64,000 nt of DNA, from NCBI GenBank assembly GCA_963829485.1, contig CAWHIK010000010.1, forward strand, positions 62,001 through 126,000. The letters are read 5' to 3'. Origin of the DNA: JBGPQJ01 sp963829485. GTDB taxonomy: Bacteria > Chloroflexota > Anaerolineae > Anaerolineales > Villigracilaceae. Positions 36,942 through 49,049 of this stretch are shown one piece after another. Each line of letters begins with the position of its first letter. The stretch's first letter is position 1. Below the pieces are notes generated by a model, which made no database searches, had not been told where the DNA came from, and saw nothing but the letters and a program-made list of their open reading frames with translations. Both the position numbers and the translations under genes were made by a program.

Positions 36942-37463
36942 TTAAGTCGGTTCCCTGGATAGAACCTGCAATCGCAGCTGCCCAAGGCGGACCGTCGCCC
37001 CGCTGGGGAGCGGATAAGCTTTGGTGGGGGTTAGCCGTTTCTCATTAAGCCATGTGCCGTTCGTGCTGTCCAGGTCGATGATCTCGTACCCGGTCTTTTT
37101 TCGACGGACCATGGCATGCCGGCGTGAGACCCCGCTGGAGAATGCGCCATAAGGAGTCAGGTCGACGATATCTTCCAGCGACCCTTCCATGGCACGCCCC
37201 AGGACGAATTCGTCCAGATCCATCGTTGCAAGAGGATTGGGCGTATCCATCAAGAAGATCGCGATACCGCCTTCCGGGATGAGGGTATCCGTCCTAACGC
37301 GAGGCGCCTTCGGGAAAGCGATCGTTGCCCCGGCAATTTTTTCAGTCGTCGGCGGAGTTGTGGCAGAGGGTTCCATCTCAGCGCCGCAATAAGCACATTG
37401 GATGGAATCCTGCTCATTCTTGCGTTTGCAGATAGGGCAGAAGCGACCTTGGATATCTTCCAT
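36942..37463 (-). CDS. Zinc-ribbon plus FHA domain protein (FHA-2)
   Basis: 173 residues from the chosen ATG at 37463. Zinc ribbon 'GRFCPICKRKNEQDSIQCAY' then C (residues 6-26), linker with 'PTTEKIAGATIAF', FHA domain at about 80-172: 'FVLGRAMEGSLEDIVDLTPY', 'GVSRRHAMVRRKKTGYEIID', 'STNGTWLNEKRL'. It has the same architecture as FHA-1 at 30631-31173, so the cluster has two FHA readers at its two ends. It is the first gene of the minus-strand unit. A longer reading from 37568 has no homology before the zinc ribbon. The likely role is binding phosphothreonine on the kinase or on the FecR-like proteins' cytoplasmic ends (inference). Confidence 0.85.
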   Translation of the reverse strand: MEDIQGRFCPICKRKNEQDSIQCAYCGAEMEPSATTPPTTEKIAGATIAFPKAPRVRTDTLIPEGGIAIFLMDTPNPLATMDLDEFVLGRAMEGSLEDIVDLTPYGAFSSGVSRRHAMVRRKKTGYEIIDLDSTNGTWLNEKRLTPTKAYPLPSGATVRLGQLRLQVLSREPT

Positions 37464-37683
37464 ATTTTTGTTTTTCCCTTCAACAATAAAGTAAGAGCTA
37501 AGGGTCCGATTTACGGATATGGTAACTCCTCTTACATTATATTCCCACCAAATTGGTTGGAAATACACCCTTCAGTACTATTATAGTATAAAGGTCCAGC
37601 TTTAATCACAAGGTTTTTGTAAGGTTTCAGGCTTGAAACCAAGGGTTCTTTTCATTCCCATGCCCCTGTGCTATCATAAAGGA

Positions 37684-38154
37684 ATGGCATCACGCAGGCG
37701 TTTTTTCCTTTATGTCCTCCTAAACGTGCTTGTTTCTGCCTGCGTGGTTCTGGCTTTCATTTATATTTATGACCGCTATTTCCGCCCTTCTCCTCCGGTT
37801 ATGCTTCCGCCCCAAGGGACGCCGGTAAGCGGTTCCCCAGCGGGCGAGGTGCTGGATATCGTCAGTGTGGCAGGCGCAGGGGTGCTGGAGAATGAGATCG
37901 TTGAGATTCGCAACCACAGCGGGAGTGAAGTCAACCTGACCGGCTGGAGGCTGCAATCCGCCGACGGGAGAGCCTTTACCTTCCCCGGACTGACCCTGCT
38001 CAGCGGGGGATATGTGAAGGTCCACAGCGGCGACGGAAAAAACACTGTAGTGGATATGTATTGGGGACTGTCACGCCCGGCCTGGGAACCAGGCCAACTC
38101 GCCATCCTGATGGATGCAGAGGACAACGTCCAGGCGCTGTACCGCGTCCCTTGA
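37684..38154 (+). CDS. Membrane-anchored lamin-tail domain protein
   Basis: 156 residues from ATG 37684. A single N-terminal membrane anchor ('FFLYVLLNVLVSACVVLAFI') is followed by a Pro-rich linker and a lamin-tail (LTD) immunoglobulin-like domain: 'VLDIVSVAGAGVLENEIVEI', 'NHSGSEVNLTGWRLQSADG', 'FTFPGLTLLSGGYVKVHSG'. LTDs occur in bacterial surface proteins and nucleases; here no enzyme domain is attached. It is divergent from the FHA-2 gene and upstream of dnaX. An earlier in-frame ATG at 37633 gives an unlikely cytoplasmic extension. The function is unknown; it faces the cell exterior. Confidence 0.8.
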   Translation: MASRRRFFLYVLLNVLVSACVVLAFIYIYDRYFRPSPPVMLPPQGTPVSGSPAGEVLDIVSVAGAGVLENEIVEIRNHSGSEVNLTGWRLQSADGRAFTFPGLTLLSGGYVKVHSGDGKNTVVDMYWGLSRPAWEPGQLAILMDAEDNVQALYRVP

Positions 38155-38190
38155 GGAAGTAATTATCCGGTCGCAGTCATCCGCACGAAG

Positions 38191-38196
38191 TATAAT
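38191..38196 (+). promoter_or_regulatory. -10 box of the dnaX operon
   Basis: A perfect TATAAT about 50 bp before the dnaX start. A recognisable -35 box is lacking. Confidence 0.4.
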
Positions 38197-38246
38197 CATC
38201 GGTAAATCAGGGTAATACCTTCAGCGATTGGAAATCGATCAATCAT

Positions 38247-39845
38247 ATGACACAGGCACTCTATCGAAAATGGCGTCCGAAGACTTGGGATGAAGTAGTC
38301 TCCCAGGAACACGTTGTGACAACGCTCAGGAACGCCGTGAGCTCGGACCGCGTGGCGCACGCCTACCTGTTCGCCGGTCCCCGCGGCACCGGCAAGACCA
38401 CGGCAGCGCGCCTTCTGGCGAAGGCAGTGAATTGCCTGGCTGAAAATCGGTCGGAGCGCCCCTGCAACCAATGCGCTCATTGTGTTGCAGTTAACGATAA
38501 CCGCTTTCTCGACCTGATTGAGATCGACGCCGCGTCCAACACCTCCGTGGAGGATGTGCGCGACCTGCGCGATAAGATCAATTTCTCCCCGACCCAGGGT
38601 AAATACAAGATCTATATCATTGATGAGGTCCACATGCTTTCGACGGCGGCTTTCAATGCGCTGCTCAAGACACTCGAGGAACCTCCGCCGCACGCCATCT
38701 TCATTTTGGCGACGACCGAGATTCATAAAATACCTGCCACAGTGCTGTCGCGCTGTCAGCGGCATGAGTTCCGCCGTGTGCCGGTGGGCGAGATCACCCG
38801 CCAGCTGGACGGGATCTGTAAGGCGGAGAGTATCGTCTGCAATCCCGATGCGCTGACCGCCATCGCGCGCCAGTCAGCCGGCGGGATGCGTGACGCGATC
38901 TCTTTGCTCGACCAGCTTGCCTCAACAGGCGAGACGATCACCATCGAGCTGACTCAATCCGTGCTGGGCACGGCCACCGGCGCCACGATCCTGGGGCTTG
39001 TGGACGCTGTCCAGAATTCCGATCCGGCTGCCGGGTTGGAATCCATCCATGCCGCGTTGGATGCAGGCGCCGACCCGCGCTCGCTCGCCCGTCAGATCGT
39101 GGACTACCTGCGCGCGGTCCTGCTCGTCCAGATGGGGAACGGCAGTCAGGTCGAAGCTGCCTCCGATGTTCGCGCCCGGATGAAATCGCATGCCGAGGCT
39201 TTTTCATCCAGCCAGGTGCTGAGGATGATGAAGACCTTCAACGCTGCCGCAACCGACCTGCGCGGAGGGTGGCAGCCTGCTCTTGGCCTGGAATTGGCTT
39301 TCGCGGAAGTGCTGGAACCGGCTGCTCCTTCGGCAGCTTTTGCAGCACCCGGCTCTGCGACCCCGGTCCGGCAGCAATCCACTTCGGTTGTTAAAGAGAC
39401 GGGAAATTATCAGAAACAACCGGCATCCGCGCCGAAGCCTGACGCCGCTCCGAAAGCCTCGCAGGAAAAACCGGCAGCCTCGAATATACCGGCAGGCAGT
39501 GTGACGATGGAACAGGTGAACCAGGTCTGGCGGCAGATGATCGCCTCCATTAAACAGCAGAAGAATAACCAGCTCGAAGCGCTGCTCAACTCCACCCGCT
39601 CGCGTGAGATGACAGATGGGGTGCTGGTGCTCGGCTTTGCCAGCGATGTGTTAAAGTCCAAGATGGACCACCCCGAGATGCTCGAGGCCACCCGCCTCGC
39701 CTTGCGCGAATTCCTGGGTGCGGATGTACCTGTCCGAACAGTGGTTGTCAACCCGGGAGGCAAGACCGCCCCAAATGAAGTCAACCCGGGGGGCATGGTC
39801 GCTGCCGCGCTTGAGAACGGCGGCGAGATCGTGGATATTCAATAG
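38247..39845 (+). CDS. dnaX: DNA polymerase III subunits gamma and tau
   Basis: Clamp-loader ATPase of the replisome. 532 residues. 'LYRKWRPKTWDEVVSQEHVV' is the standard opening, Walker A 'GPRGTGKT' lies at 44-51, the zinc cluster is 'CLAENRSERPCNQCAHC', then 'LIEIDAASNTSVEDVRDLRD', 'KIYIIDEVHMLSTAAFNALL' (Walker B), and the SRC motif 'TVLSRCQRHEFRR'. The C-terminal third is a Pro/Ala-rich linker followed by a tau-like domain ('LEALLNSTRSREMTDGVLVL'). The frame is intact. No obvious slippery site for programmed gamma production was identified. It heads the usual dnaX-ybaB-recR set. Confidence 0.95.
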   Translation: MTQALYRKWRPKTWDEVVSQEHVVTTLRNAVSSDRVAHAYLFAGPRGTGKTTAARLLAKAVNCLAENRSERPCNQCAHCVAVNDNRFLDLIEIDAASNTSVEDVRDLRDKINFSPTQGKYKIYIIDEVHMLSTAAFNALLKTLEEPPPHAIFILATTEIHKIPATVLSRCQRHEFRRVPVGEITRQLDGICKAESIVCNPDALTAIARQSAGGMRDAISLLDQLASTGETITIELTQSVLGTATGATILGLVDAVQNSDPAAGLESIHAALDAGADPRSLARQIVDYLRAVLLVQMGNGSQVEAASDVRARMKSHAEAFSSSQVLRMMKTFNAAATDLRGGWQPALGLELAFAEVLEPAAPSAAFAAPGSATPVRQQSTSVVKETGNYQKQPASAPKPDAAPKASQEKPAASNIPAGSVTMEQVNQVWRQMIASIKQQKNNQLEALLNSTRSREMTDGVLVLGFASDVLKSKMDHPEMLEATRLALREFLGADVPVRTVVVNPGGKTAPNEVNPGGMVAAALENGGEIVDIQ

Positions 39846-39869
39846 AAGTAATAATCAGGAGAATGAAAA

Positions 39870-40196
39870 ATGGCCAAAGGTTTTAATAAAGCACCCGGCG
39901 CGGGAGGCAACCCGATGATGGCGCAGCTCCAGCGCCTGCAGCAGCAGATGGCGGAAGCGCAGGAAAAGCTAAAGATTGAGACAGTCAGCGCGACTGCCGG
40001 TGGAGGCGCGATCAAGGTCACCATGACCGGCGACCAGGTCTGCAAGAGTGTTGAGATCGACCCCGAATTCCTAAAGGATGCCGACGCCGAAATGCTCAAC
40101 GACATGGTGTTGACTGCGGTAAACCTGTCACTCGATAAATCCCGCGAGCTCCAACAGACAATGATGGGTCCGCTGGCGAGCGGTCTGCCGTTCTAG
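39870..40196 (+). CDS. ybaB: YbaB/EbfC-family nucleoid-associated protein
   Basis: 108 residues. The core 'MMAQLQRLQQQMAEAQEKLK' (coiled coil), 'VSATAGGGAIKVTMTGDQ', 'SVEIDPEFLKDADAEMLNDM' and 'AVNLSLDKSRELQQTMMG' match the YbaB/EbfC family of small dimeric DNA-binding proteins. 'aggag' precedes the ATG. It lies 24 bp after dnaX and 2 bp before recR, the widely conserved order. Confidence 0.95.
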   Translation: MAKGFNKAPGAGGNPMMAQLQRLQQQMAEAQEKLKIETVSATAGGGAIKVTMTGDQVCKSVEIDPEFLKDADAEMLNDMVLTAVNLSLDKSRELQQTMMGPLASGLPF

Positions 40197-40198
40197 CC

Positions 40199-40804
40199 AT
40201 GATCCTCCCTGAACCGATCCAGAACCTGATCACCGCCTTCGAGCGCCTGCCGGGCATCGGACCCAAATCCGCGTCGCGGCTCGTGTTCTTTCTGCTGCGT
40301 GCGCCGGAGGAGGCTTCGTCGAGTCTGGCTGAAGCGCTGTTGAAGCTCAAGTCACAAACGGACTTCTGCCCGGAGTGTTTTAACATCATGCTGGCCGGGC
40401 GTGAGCGCTGTGAAGTTTGTGCCAGTCCTGCGCGCGAAGAATCCATCGTGTGCGTAGTTGAAGAGCCGCTCGACGTGATCGCACTCGAACGGATCGGAGC
40501 TTATCTGGGAAAATATCACGTCCTTCACGGCGTTCTTTCGCCGATCGAGGGGATTGGTCCCGACGATCTGAAGATCCAACCCCTGCTGGGACGCGTGGGA
40601 CAGGGAAGGATCAAGGAAGTAATCCTCGCCACCAATCCCAGCATGGAGGGGGACGCGACCGCGCTTTACCTGCGGCAGCAGCTGCAGTCCTATGATGTTC
40701 ACGTTACCCGTCTTGCGCGCGGGCTGCCCGTCGGCGGCGATCTGGAATACGCTGACCAGAACACCTTGCTGCGGGCTTTATCCGGCCGGCAGGAGATGAA
40801 TTAA
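40199..40804 (+). CDS. recR: Recombination mediator RecR
   Basis: Works with RecO/RecF in gap repair. 201 residues, normal. HhH segment 'AFERLPGIGPKSASRLVFFL' (residues 10-29), the zinc finger 'CPECFNIMLAGRERCEVC', then the Toprim domain 'ESIVCVVEEPLDVIALERIG', 'YHVLHGVLSPIEGIGPDDL' and 'VILATNPSMEGDATALYLRQ'. The end 'RLARGLPVGGDLEYADQNTL' is the RecR C-terminal signature. It starts 2 bp after the ybaB stop, so translation is coupled. The frame is intact. Confidence 0.97.
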   Translation: MILPEPIQNLITAFERLPGIGPKSASRLVFFLLRAPEEASSSLAEALLKLKSQTDFCPECFNIMLAGRERCEVCASPAREESIVCVVEEPLDVIALERIGAYLGKYHVLHGVLSPIEGIGPDDLKIQPLLGRVGQGRIKEVILATNPSMEGDATALYLRQQLQSYDVHVTRLARGLPVGGDLEYADQNTLLRALSGRQEMN

Positions 40805-40842
40805 TACAGTAGGAGCCGATTTATCGTGTTCCTACGCGGATT

Positions 40843-42093
40843 ATGAAGATCACCATCCTCGCCTACGGCTCACGCGGCGATGTCCAGCCCTTTCTTGCGC
40901 TGGCGGTCGGTCTGAAAAAAGCGGGGCATGCGGTCACGCTGGCCGGTCCTCATCGTTTTGCGGATTTCGTAGAGCAATACGGTATCCCATTTGCGCCGCT
41001 TGCCGGCGACCCCGAAGAGATCAGCCGGCTGATGAACGATGCCGGAGAAAATGTCTTTCGCGTCGTCAAGGGGATGCGGGATTACATTTTCAGTATCGCC
41101 GCAGATGTGGTCAGGGACGCGAGAGAATCCATCGCTTCGGCAGAAATGTTGGTGCATGGATTTGCCTTCACCACCGGCGCTCATTCCTTTGCCCGCGAGA
41201 TGGGCATCCCCGACGTGTCCGTGCAAGCCTTTCCCATGTTTGCGCCGACGCGTGAATTCCCGAATGTGGCATTAACTGGGATCAAGCCTGGAGCGCTGAG
41301 TTATTTCTCGCATTGGTTCGGCACACAAATCTTCTGGCATGGCGGGAACAGTGGTTATGCCCAGTTGAGGCGGCGCTTCCCTGATGAGTTCACCATGAAG
41401 CTCCACTGGCCGTTCACCCCCTCGCCAGACCGCCCGCTGACGCCCTTGCTCTTTGCCCACAGTCTGACCGTACTGCCCCGCCCTGCAGATTGGACCGCGC
41501 CGCACATCCATATACCGGGATATTTCTTCCTTGATGCGCCGAATGATTACCAACCGCCCCAGGAATTGCAGAGATTCCTCGATGCCGGCGACCCTCCGGT
41601 CTGTATCAGCTTCGGGAGCATGGTCAATCGGGATGCGGAACGAATCCACAATGTCGTGCGCGAGGCGTTGAAGCTTACCAACCATCGGGGAATCTTTCTG
41701 TCAGGGTGGGGAGGATATCAAGGTGACGATTCGAATGGGAATATCTTGTATCTTGATTCCGCTCCTCACGATCGGTTATTCCCGCACTGCAAGATCATCA
41801 TCCATCACGGAGGCGCCGGCTCAACCGCCGCCGGATTACGTTCCGGTAAGCCGAACATTGTCGTGCCGCATACAGCCGACCAGCCTTTCTGGGGGAAGCG
41901 AGTGGCGGCGATCGGTGCAGGACCTGATCCCATTCCGGTGAAGCAGCTTACAACCCCGCGGCTGATGACAGCACTTGAGCGGGCGGATGAACCAATTCTT
42001 CAGGCGCGTGCCCGGGAGATAGGACGTTTGATCCGCATGGAGGATGGAGTCGGCGCGGCAGTGCGAATTATCGAGTCAACTCGCGAACCTTAA
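40843..42093 (+). CDS. GT1-family glycosyltransferase (sterol/macrolide glucosyltransferase type)
   Basis: 416 residues with two Rossmann halves. 'MKITILAYGSRGDVQPFLAL' (residues 1-20) is the acceptor-side loop of UGT/GT28-like enzymes, 'GHAVTLAGPHRFADFVEQYG' follows, and the donor half has 'PPVCISFGSMVNRDAERI' and 'IIIHHGGAGSTAAGLRSGKP' (HHGGxGT-like UDP-sugar signature), then 'VPHTADQPFWGKRVAAIGAG'. It probably glycosylates a lipid such as a sterol-like or carotenoid acceptor, or a small molecule. Intact, soluble. It lies 38 bp after recR, maybe read through from it. The acceptor cannot be deduced. Confidence 0.85.
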   Translation: MKITILAYGSRGDVQPFLALAVGLKKAGHAVTLAGPHRFADFVEQYGIPFAPLAGDPEEISRLMNDAGENVFRVVKGMRDYIFSIAADVVRDARESIASAEMLVHGFAFTTGAHSFAREMGIPDVSVQAFPMFAPTREFPNVALTGIKPGALSYFSHWFGTQIFWHGGNSGYAQLRRRFPDEFTMKLHWPFTPSPDRPLTPLLFAHSLTVLPRPADWTAPHIHIPGYFFLDAPNDYQPPQELQRFLDAGDPPVCISFGSMVNRDAERIHNVVREALKLTNHRGIFLSGWGGYQGDDSNGNILYLDSAPHDRLFPHCKIIIHHGGAGSTAAGLRSGKPNIVVPHTADQPFWGKRVAAIGAGPDPIPVKQLTTPRLMTALERADEPILQARAREIGRLIRMEDGVGAAVRIIESTREP

Positions 42094-42226
42094 AGTTTCC
42101 TGGATTCCCCAAATTGGTCGTTTAAAACCTTGACTCTATTCATTAAATACATATAATTCTGCAGGCTGTTCAAGAATAAAGTATTTGGGAATTCAATTGT
42201 CATCCGGAATCAACCCCCAAATTCTC

Positions 42227-42254
42227 TTGACAAAAAGAATGGCCTGCGTATAAT
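42227..42254 (+). promoter_or_regulatory. rRNA promoter P1
   Basis: Consensus TTGACA (42227-42232) and TATAAT (42249-42254) with a 16-bp spacer, about 285 bp before 16S. Confidence 0.85.
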
Positions 42255-42405
42255 TGGTAAGCCAGTCAGTTACAGCCGATTTCGTCGAAAGACAGATCGT
42301 TACAAGATAGAGACGTCTCCCGTCAGAGACACAAGACAATGGTTTTGAAGTCTGACGAGCCGATGTTGAAAGAGAGACATCGGCAGATTTCGTCTCTCCA
42401 AGATC

Positions 42406-42434
42406 TTGACAGGCGATACCTGTGCGGGTAGAAT
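42406..42434 (+). promoter_or_regulatory. rRNA promoter P2
   Basis: TTGACA (42406-42411) and TAGAAT (42429-42434) with a 17-bp spacer, about 105 bp before 16S. A small hairpin (CCGATGT...ACATCGG, near 42359-42382) lies between P1 and P2. Confidence 0.75.
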
Positions 42435-42456
42435 ACAGCCCGCTTTGTTGACAGGA

Positions 42457-42484
42457 CCTTAACAACTGAAAAGTGATAGGAAAC
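42457..42484 (+). repeat. 5' half of the 16S pre-rRNA processing stem
   Basis: The 28 bases here are the reverse complement of 44138-44165 with a single mismatch. Folding loops out the whole 16S, the classic RNase III substrate. It lies 22 bases downstream of the P2 -10 box, so it is inside both transcripts. Confidence 0.85.
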
Positions 42485-42537
42485 GATAAGCCTGTCGTTC
42501 TTTATCCGTAACTTACACTCGAAAGAGTGATAATTTT

Positions 42538-44047
<1,510 letters not shown>

Positions 44048-44137
44048 AGAGTACCGAGCAATGTCCAGTCCTTCGATGCGGACCGGCTCTACTCAATACA
44101 AATCTTTCGTCCGCGGTGGACGAGAGTCGATAGGCAA

Positions 44138-44165
44138 GTTTCCTATCACTTCTCAGTTGTTAAGG
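44138..44165 (+). repeat. 3' half of the 16S pre-rRNA processing stem
   Basis: Pairs with 42457-42484 (28 bp, one mismatch). It ends 12 bases before tRNA-Ile. Confidence 0.85.
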
Positions 44166-44177
44166 CCCGCACCTGGC

Positions 44178-44251
44178 GGGCTTGTAGCTCAGTTGGTTAG
44201 AGCACAGTGCTGATAAGGCAGGGGTCACAGGTTCGAATCCTGTCAAGCCCA
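44178..44251 (+). tRNA. trnI: tRNA-Ile (anticodon GAU)
   Basis: GGGCTTGTAGCTCAG start, anticodon loop CTGATAA (GAU), T-arm GGTTCGAATCC, acceptor CAAGCCC with discriminator A. CCA is not encoded. It is in the 16S-23S spacer. Confidence 0.97.
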
Positions 44252-44270
44252 CTCCAATCAAGTAGTGCTT

Positions 44271-44342
44271 GGGGATGTAGCTCAGCGGGAGAGCAGCGCC
44301 TTTGCAAGGCGAAGGCCACGGGTTCGAATCCCGTCATCTCCA
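44271..44342 (+). tRNA. trnA: tRNA-Ala (anticodon UGC)
   Basis: GGGGATGTAGCTCAG start, anticodon loop TTTGCAA (UGC), T-arm GGTTCGAATCC, acceptor CATCTCC with discriminator A. It lies 19 bases after tRNA-Ile, the usual spacer pair. Confidence 0.97.
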
Positions 44343-44655
44343 CTGAGTTACCGGCAGTGGCTGAAAGAGAGAGATAAAAAGTATTGAAGTTTGGCGATCT
44401 GCACGCAGAAATAAAAGAAGGCTTCAATCGCATGGCCAGTTCGCGGCCCGGCGGTGAGCCGGGTCGCTTTGTCGAAAGAAAAAAAGTAAGTTGACGGGCA
44501 ACCGATGCCCTTGACGAAAGTGAAGAGCATCGTTCGCCGGTCAACGCCGAAGCATGGCGGCAAAAGTGGTCAAACTAGAACCTTGACAACTGAATAGTAA
44601 TTGATGATAAGGCCGAAAATTGTAAGAGAAAAAGTATCAATTTCTCCGCATCACG
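44343..44655 (+). other. 16S-23S spacer after tRNA-Ala
   Basis: About 313 bases without a gene; open frames here are chance. The last part (44628-44655) is the 5' strand of the 23S processing stem, and 'actgaatagtaattgatga' before it pairs with 'tcatcgatatactattcagt' after 23S, extending the stem. Confidence 0.7.
44628..44655 (+). repeat. 5' half of the 23S pre-rRNA processing stem
   Basis: 28 bases complementary to 47622-47649 with one mismatch and one G-U pair. It directly abuts the expected 23S 5' end. Confidence 0.85.
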
Positions 44656-47621
<2,966 letters not shown>

Positions 47622-47649
47622 CGTGGTGCGGAGAACTTGATACTTTTTC
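47622..47649 (+). repeat. 3' half of the 23S pre-rRNA processing stem
   Basis: Pairs with 44628-44655. It lies directly after the 23S 3' end. Confidence 0.85.
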
Positions 47650-47696
47650 AACACTGTCATCGATATACTATTCAGTTCCAACTTTGGAATTAAGTC

Positions 47697-47814
47697 TCTT
47701 GGTGATTTGAGCGACGAGGGTACACCCGGTCCCATCCCGAACCCGGAAGTTAAGCTCGTCAGCGCCGATGGTACTTGGGGGGCAGCCCCCTGGGAGAGTA
47801 GGTCATTGCCAAGA
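47697..47814 (+). rRNA. rrf: 5S ribosomal RNA
   Basis: About 118 bases with terminal stem CTTGGTGA...TCATTGCCAAG, loop region 'cccatcccgaacccggaagt' and 'gccgatggtact...gggagagtaggtc', all standard for 5S. It ends the rRNA operon, followed by a terminator. Confidence 0.95.
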
Positions 47815-47835
47815 GGCTTTTTCATTTAAATCATT

Positions 47836-47861
47836 GCCCGAGCTTTACGCTCGGGCTTTTT
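47836..47861 (+). terminator. rRNA operon terminator
   Basis: Stem GCCCGAGC / GCTCGGGC with a 5-base loop, then TTTTTG. Confidence 0.9.
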
Positions 47862-47933
47862 GTTTTCTCAACAGGGAATCCTTCCAGTAAAATAGTGTGA
47901 ATCACTTGATTAAGCCTAATACTGGAGTCTGCC

Positions 47934-48914
47934 ATGCCCAAACCGAAAGTGTTCGTCACCCGCATCATCCGCGACAAAGGCTTGGACCTGGTCAAGGCGT
48001 TCTGCGATGCTGACATTTGGCCAGGCGAACTGCCTCCAAGCCGCGAGGTATTATTGGAAAAAGCGCGCGGGGTGGAGGGAATCTTGTGTCTCCTGACCGA
48101 TAAGATCGATGCAGCGGTGCTGGACGCTGCCGGCCAGCAATTGAAGGTGGTCAGCAACCATGCCGTTGGGTATGACAATATTGTGTTGCCCGATGCGACG
48201 GCGCGCGGCATCCCGGTCGGCAACACGCCGGGAATCTTAACCGATGCCACGGCCGATTTTGCTTTCACCCTGCTGTTGGCCGCCGCCCGCCGCCTGACCG
48301 AGGCTGAACGATACCTGCGTGCGGGTCAGTGGGTTACCTGGGGACCTTCGACCCTGATTGGAATGGATCTGGTCGGAAAGACACTTGGGCTGGTGGGCTT
48401 TGGCCGTATCGGACGGGCGGTCGCCAAACGCGCCAGCGGCTTCGACATGCGAGTGATCTATTTCGACCCGCTCACTGCGCCCGCGCCCGAATTGCATGCT
48501 ATTCCGGTGAAAAGCCTGGATGAGCTCTTGCGCGAATCGGATTTCGTTTCCCTGCATACGCCATTAACCGCCGAAACCCGTCACATGGTCAACGCGGATT
48601 TCCTGTCGAAGATGAAACCGAACGCCGTCCTGGTCAACACCTCACGTGGAGGGGTTGTCGACCAGGATTCTTTATATGAAGCATTGAAAGCGAAGAGGAT
48701 CTTTGCCGCTGCGCTGGATGTGACCGACCCGGAACCTTTACCGCTCGATTGTCCCTTATTGACCCTGGATAACTGTTTGATCGCTCCGCACATCGCCAGC
48801 GCATCGACCTACAGCCGTGACATGATGGCGTATCTGTCCGCTCAAAACCTGCTCGCAGGCCTGAAGGGTGATCGCCTGCCGCATTGCGTCAATCCCGAAG
48901 TGTATGATAACTAG
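47934..48914 (+). CDS. D-2-hydroxyacid dehydrogenase (glyoxylate/hydroxypyruvate reductase type)
   Basis: 326 residues, NAD(P)-dependent. 'VVSNHAVGYDNIVLPDATAR' (catalytic-domain loop), 'RGIPVGNTPGILTDATADFA', 'LGLVGFGRIGRAVAKRASGF' (Rossmann motif), 'VLVNTSRGGVVDQDSLYEAL' (catalytic Arg region), 'ALDVTDPEPLPLDCPLL' (Glu) and 'NCLIAPHIASASTYSRDMM' (catalytic His) are all in place. The pattern is closest to glyoxylate reductase and bacterial glycerate dehydrogenases. Intact. It is the first protein gene after the rRNA operon, and heads a stretch of sugar-catabolic genes, so reduction of glyoxylate, hydroxypyruvate or a related sugar acid is plausible. Confidence 0.92.
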   Translation: MPKPKVFVTRIIRDKGLDLVKAFCDADIWPGELPPSREVLLEKARGVEGILCLLTDKIDAAVLDAAGQQLKVVSNHAVGYDNIVLPDATARGIPVGNTPGILTDATADFAFTLLLAAARRLTEAERYLRAGQWVTWGPSTLIGMDLVGKTLGLVGFGRIGRAVAKRASGFDMRVIYFDPLTAPAPELHAIPVKSLDELLRESDFVSLHTPLTAETRHMVNADFLSKMKPNAVLVNTSRGGVVDQDSLYEALKAKRIFAAALDVTDPEPLPLDCPLLTLDNCLIAPHIASASTYSRDMMAYLSAQNLLAGLKGDRLPHCVNPEVYDN

Positions 48915-48975
48915 GAAAAATCATTTTTTTATCCATGTCTTCGAGGAATGTTATGGGTAATAAAAAGTGATTTTT

Positions 48976-48991
48976 AAGTGACATCTCACTT
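48976..48991. promoter_or_regulatory. Candidate operator upstream of the GH4 gene
   Basis: A perfect palindrome AAGTGA-CATC-TCACTT, with an extra AAGTGA half-site 5 bases before it (48965-48970), about 60 bp before the GH4 start. It resembles a binding site for a dimeric regulator. No regulator gene is adjacent. Confidence 0.4.
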
Positions 48992-49049
48992 CTGAAATCA
49001 ATGTAAAATCGTCTAACAGCCCTGATAAATTCTCATCTGGAGATAAGAC

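Noticed and set aside
38247..39845. Programmed frameshift in dnaX
   Set aside because: No clear A-rich slippery run followed by a hairpin was seen in the right region; the gene reads through intact.
44197..44544. Open frame on the minus strand across tRNA-Ile and tRNA-Ala
   Set aside because: It is antisense to two clear tRNA genes and the rRNA spacer; chance coding.
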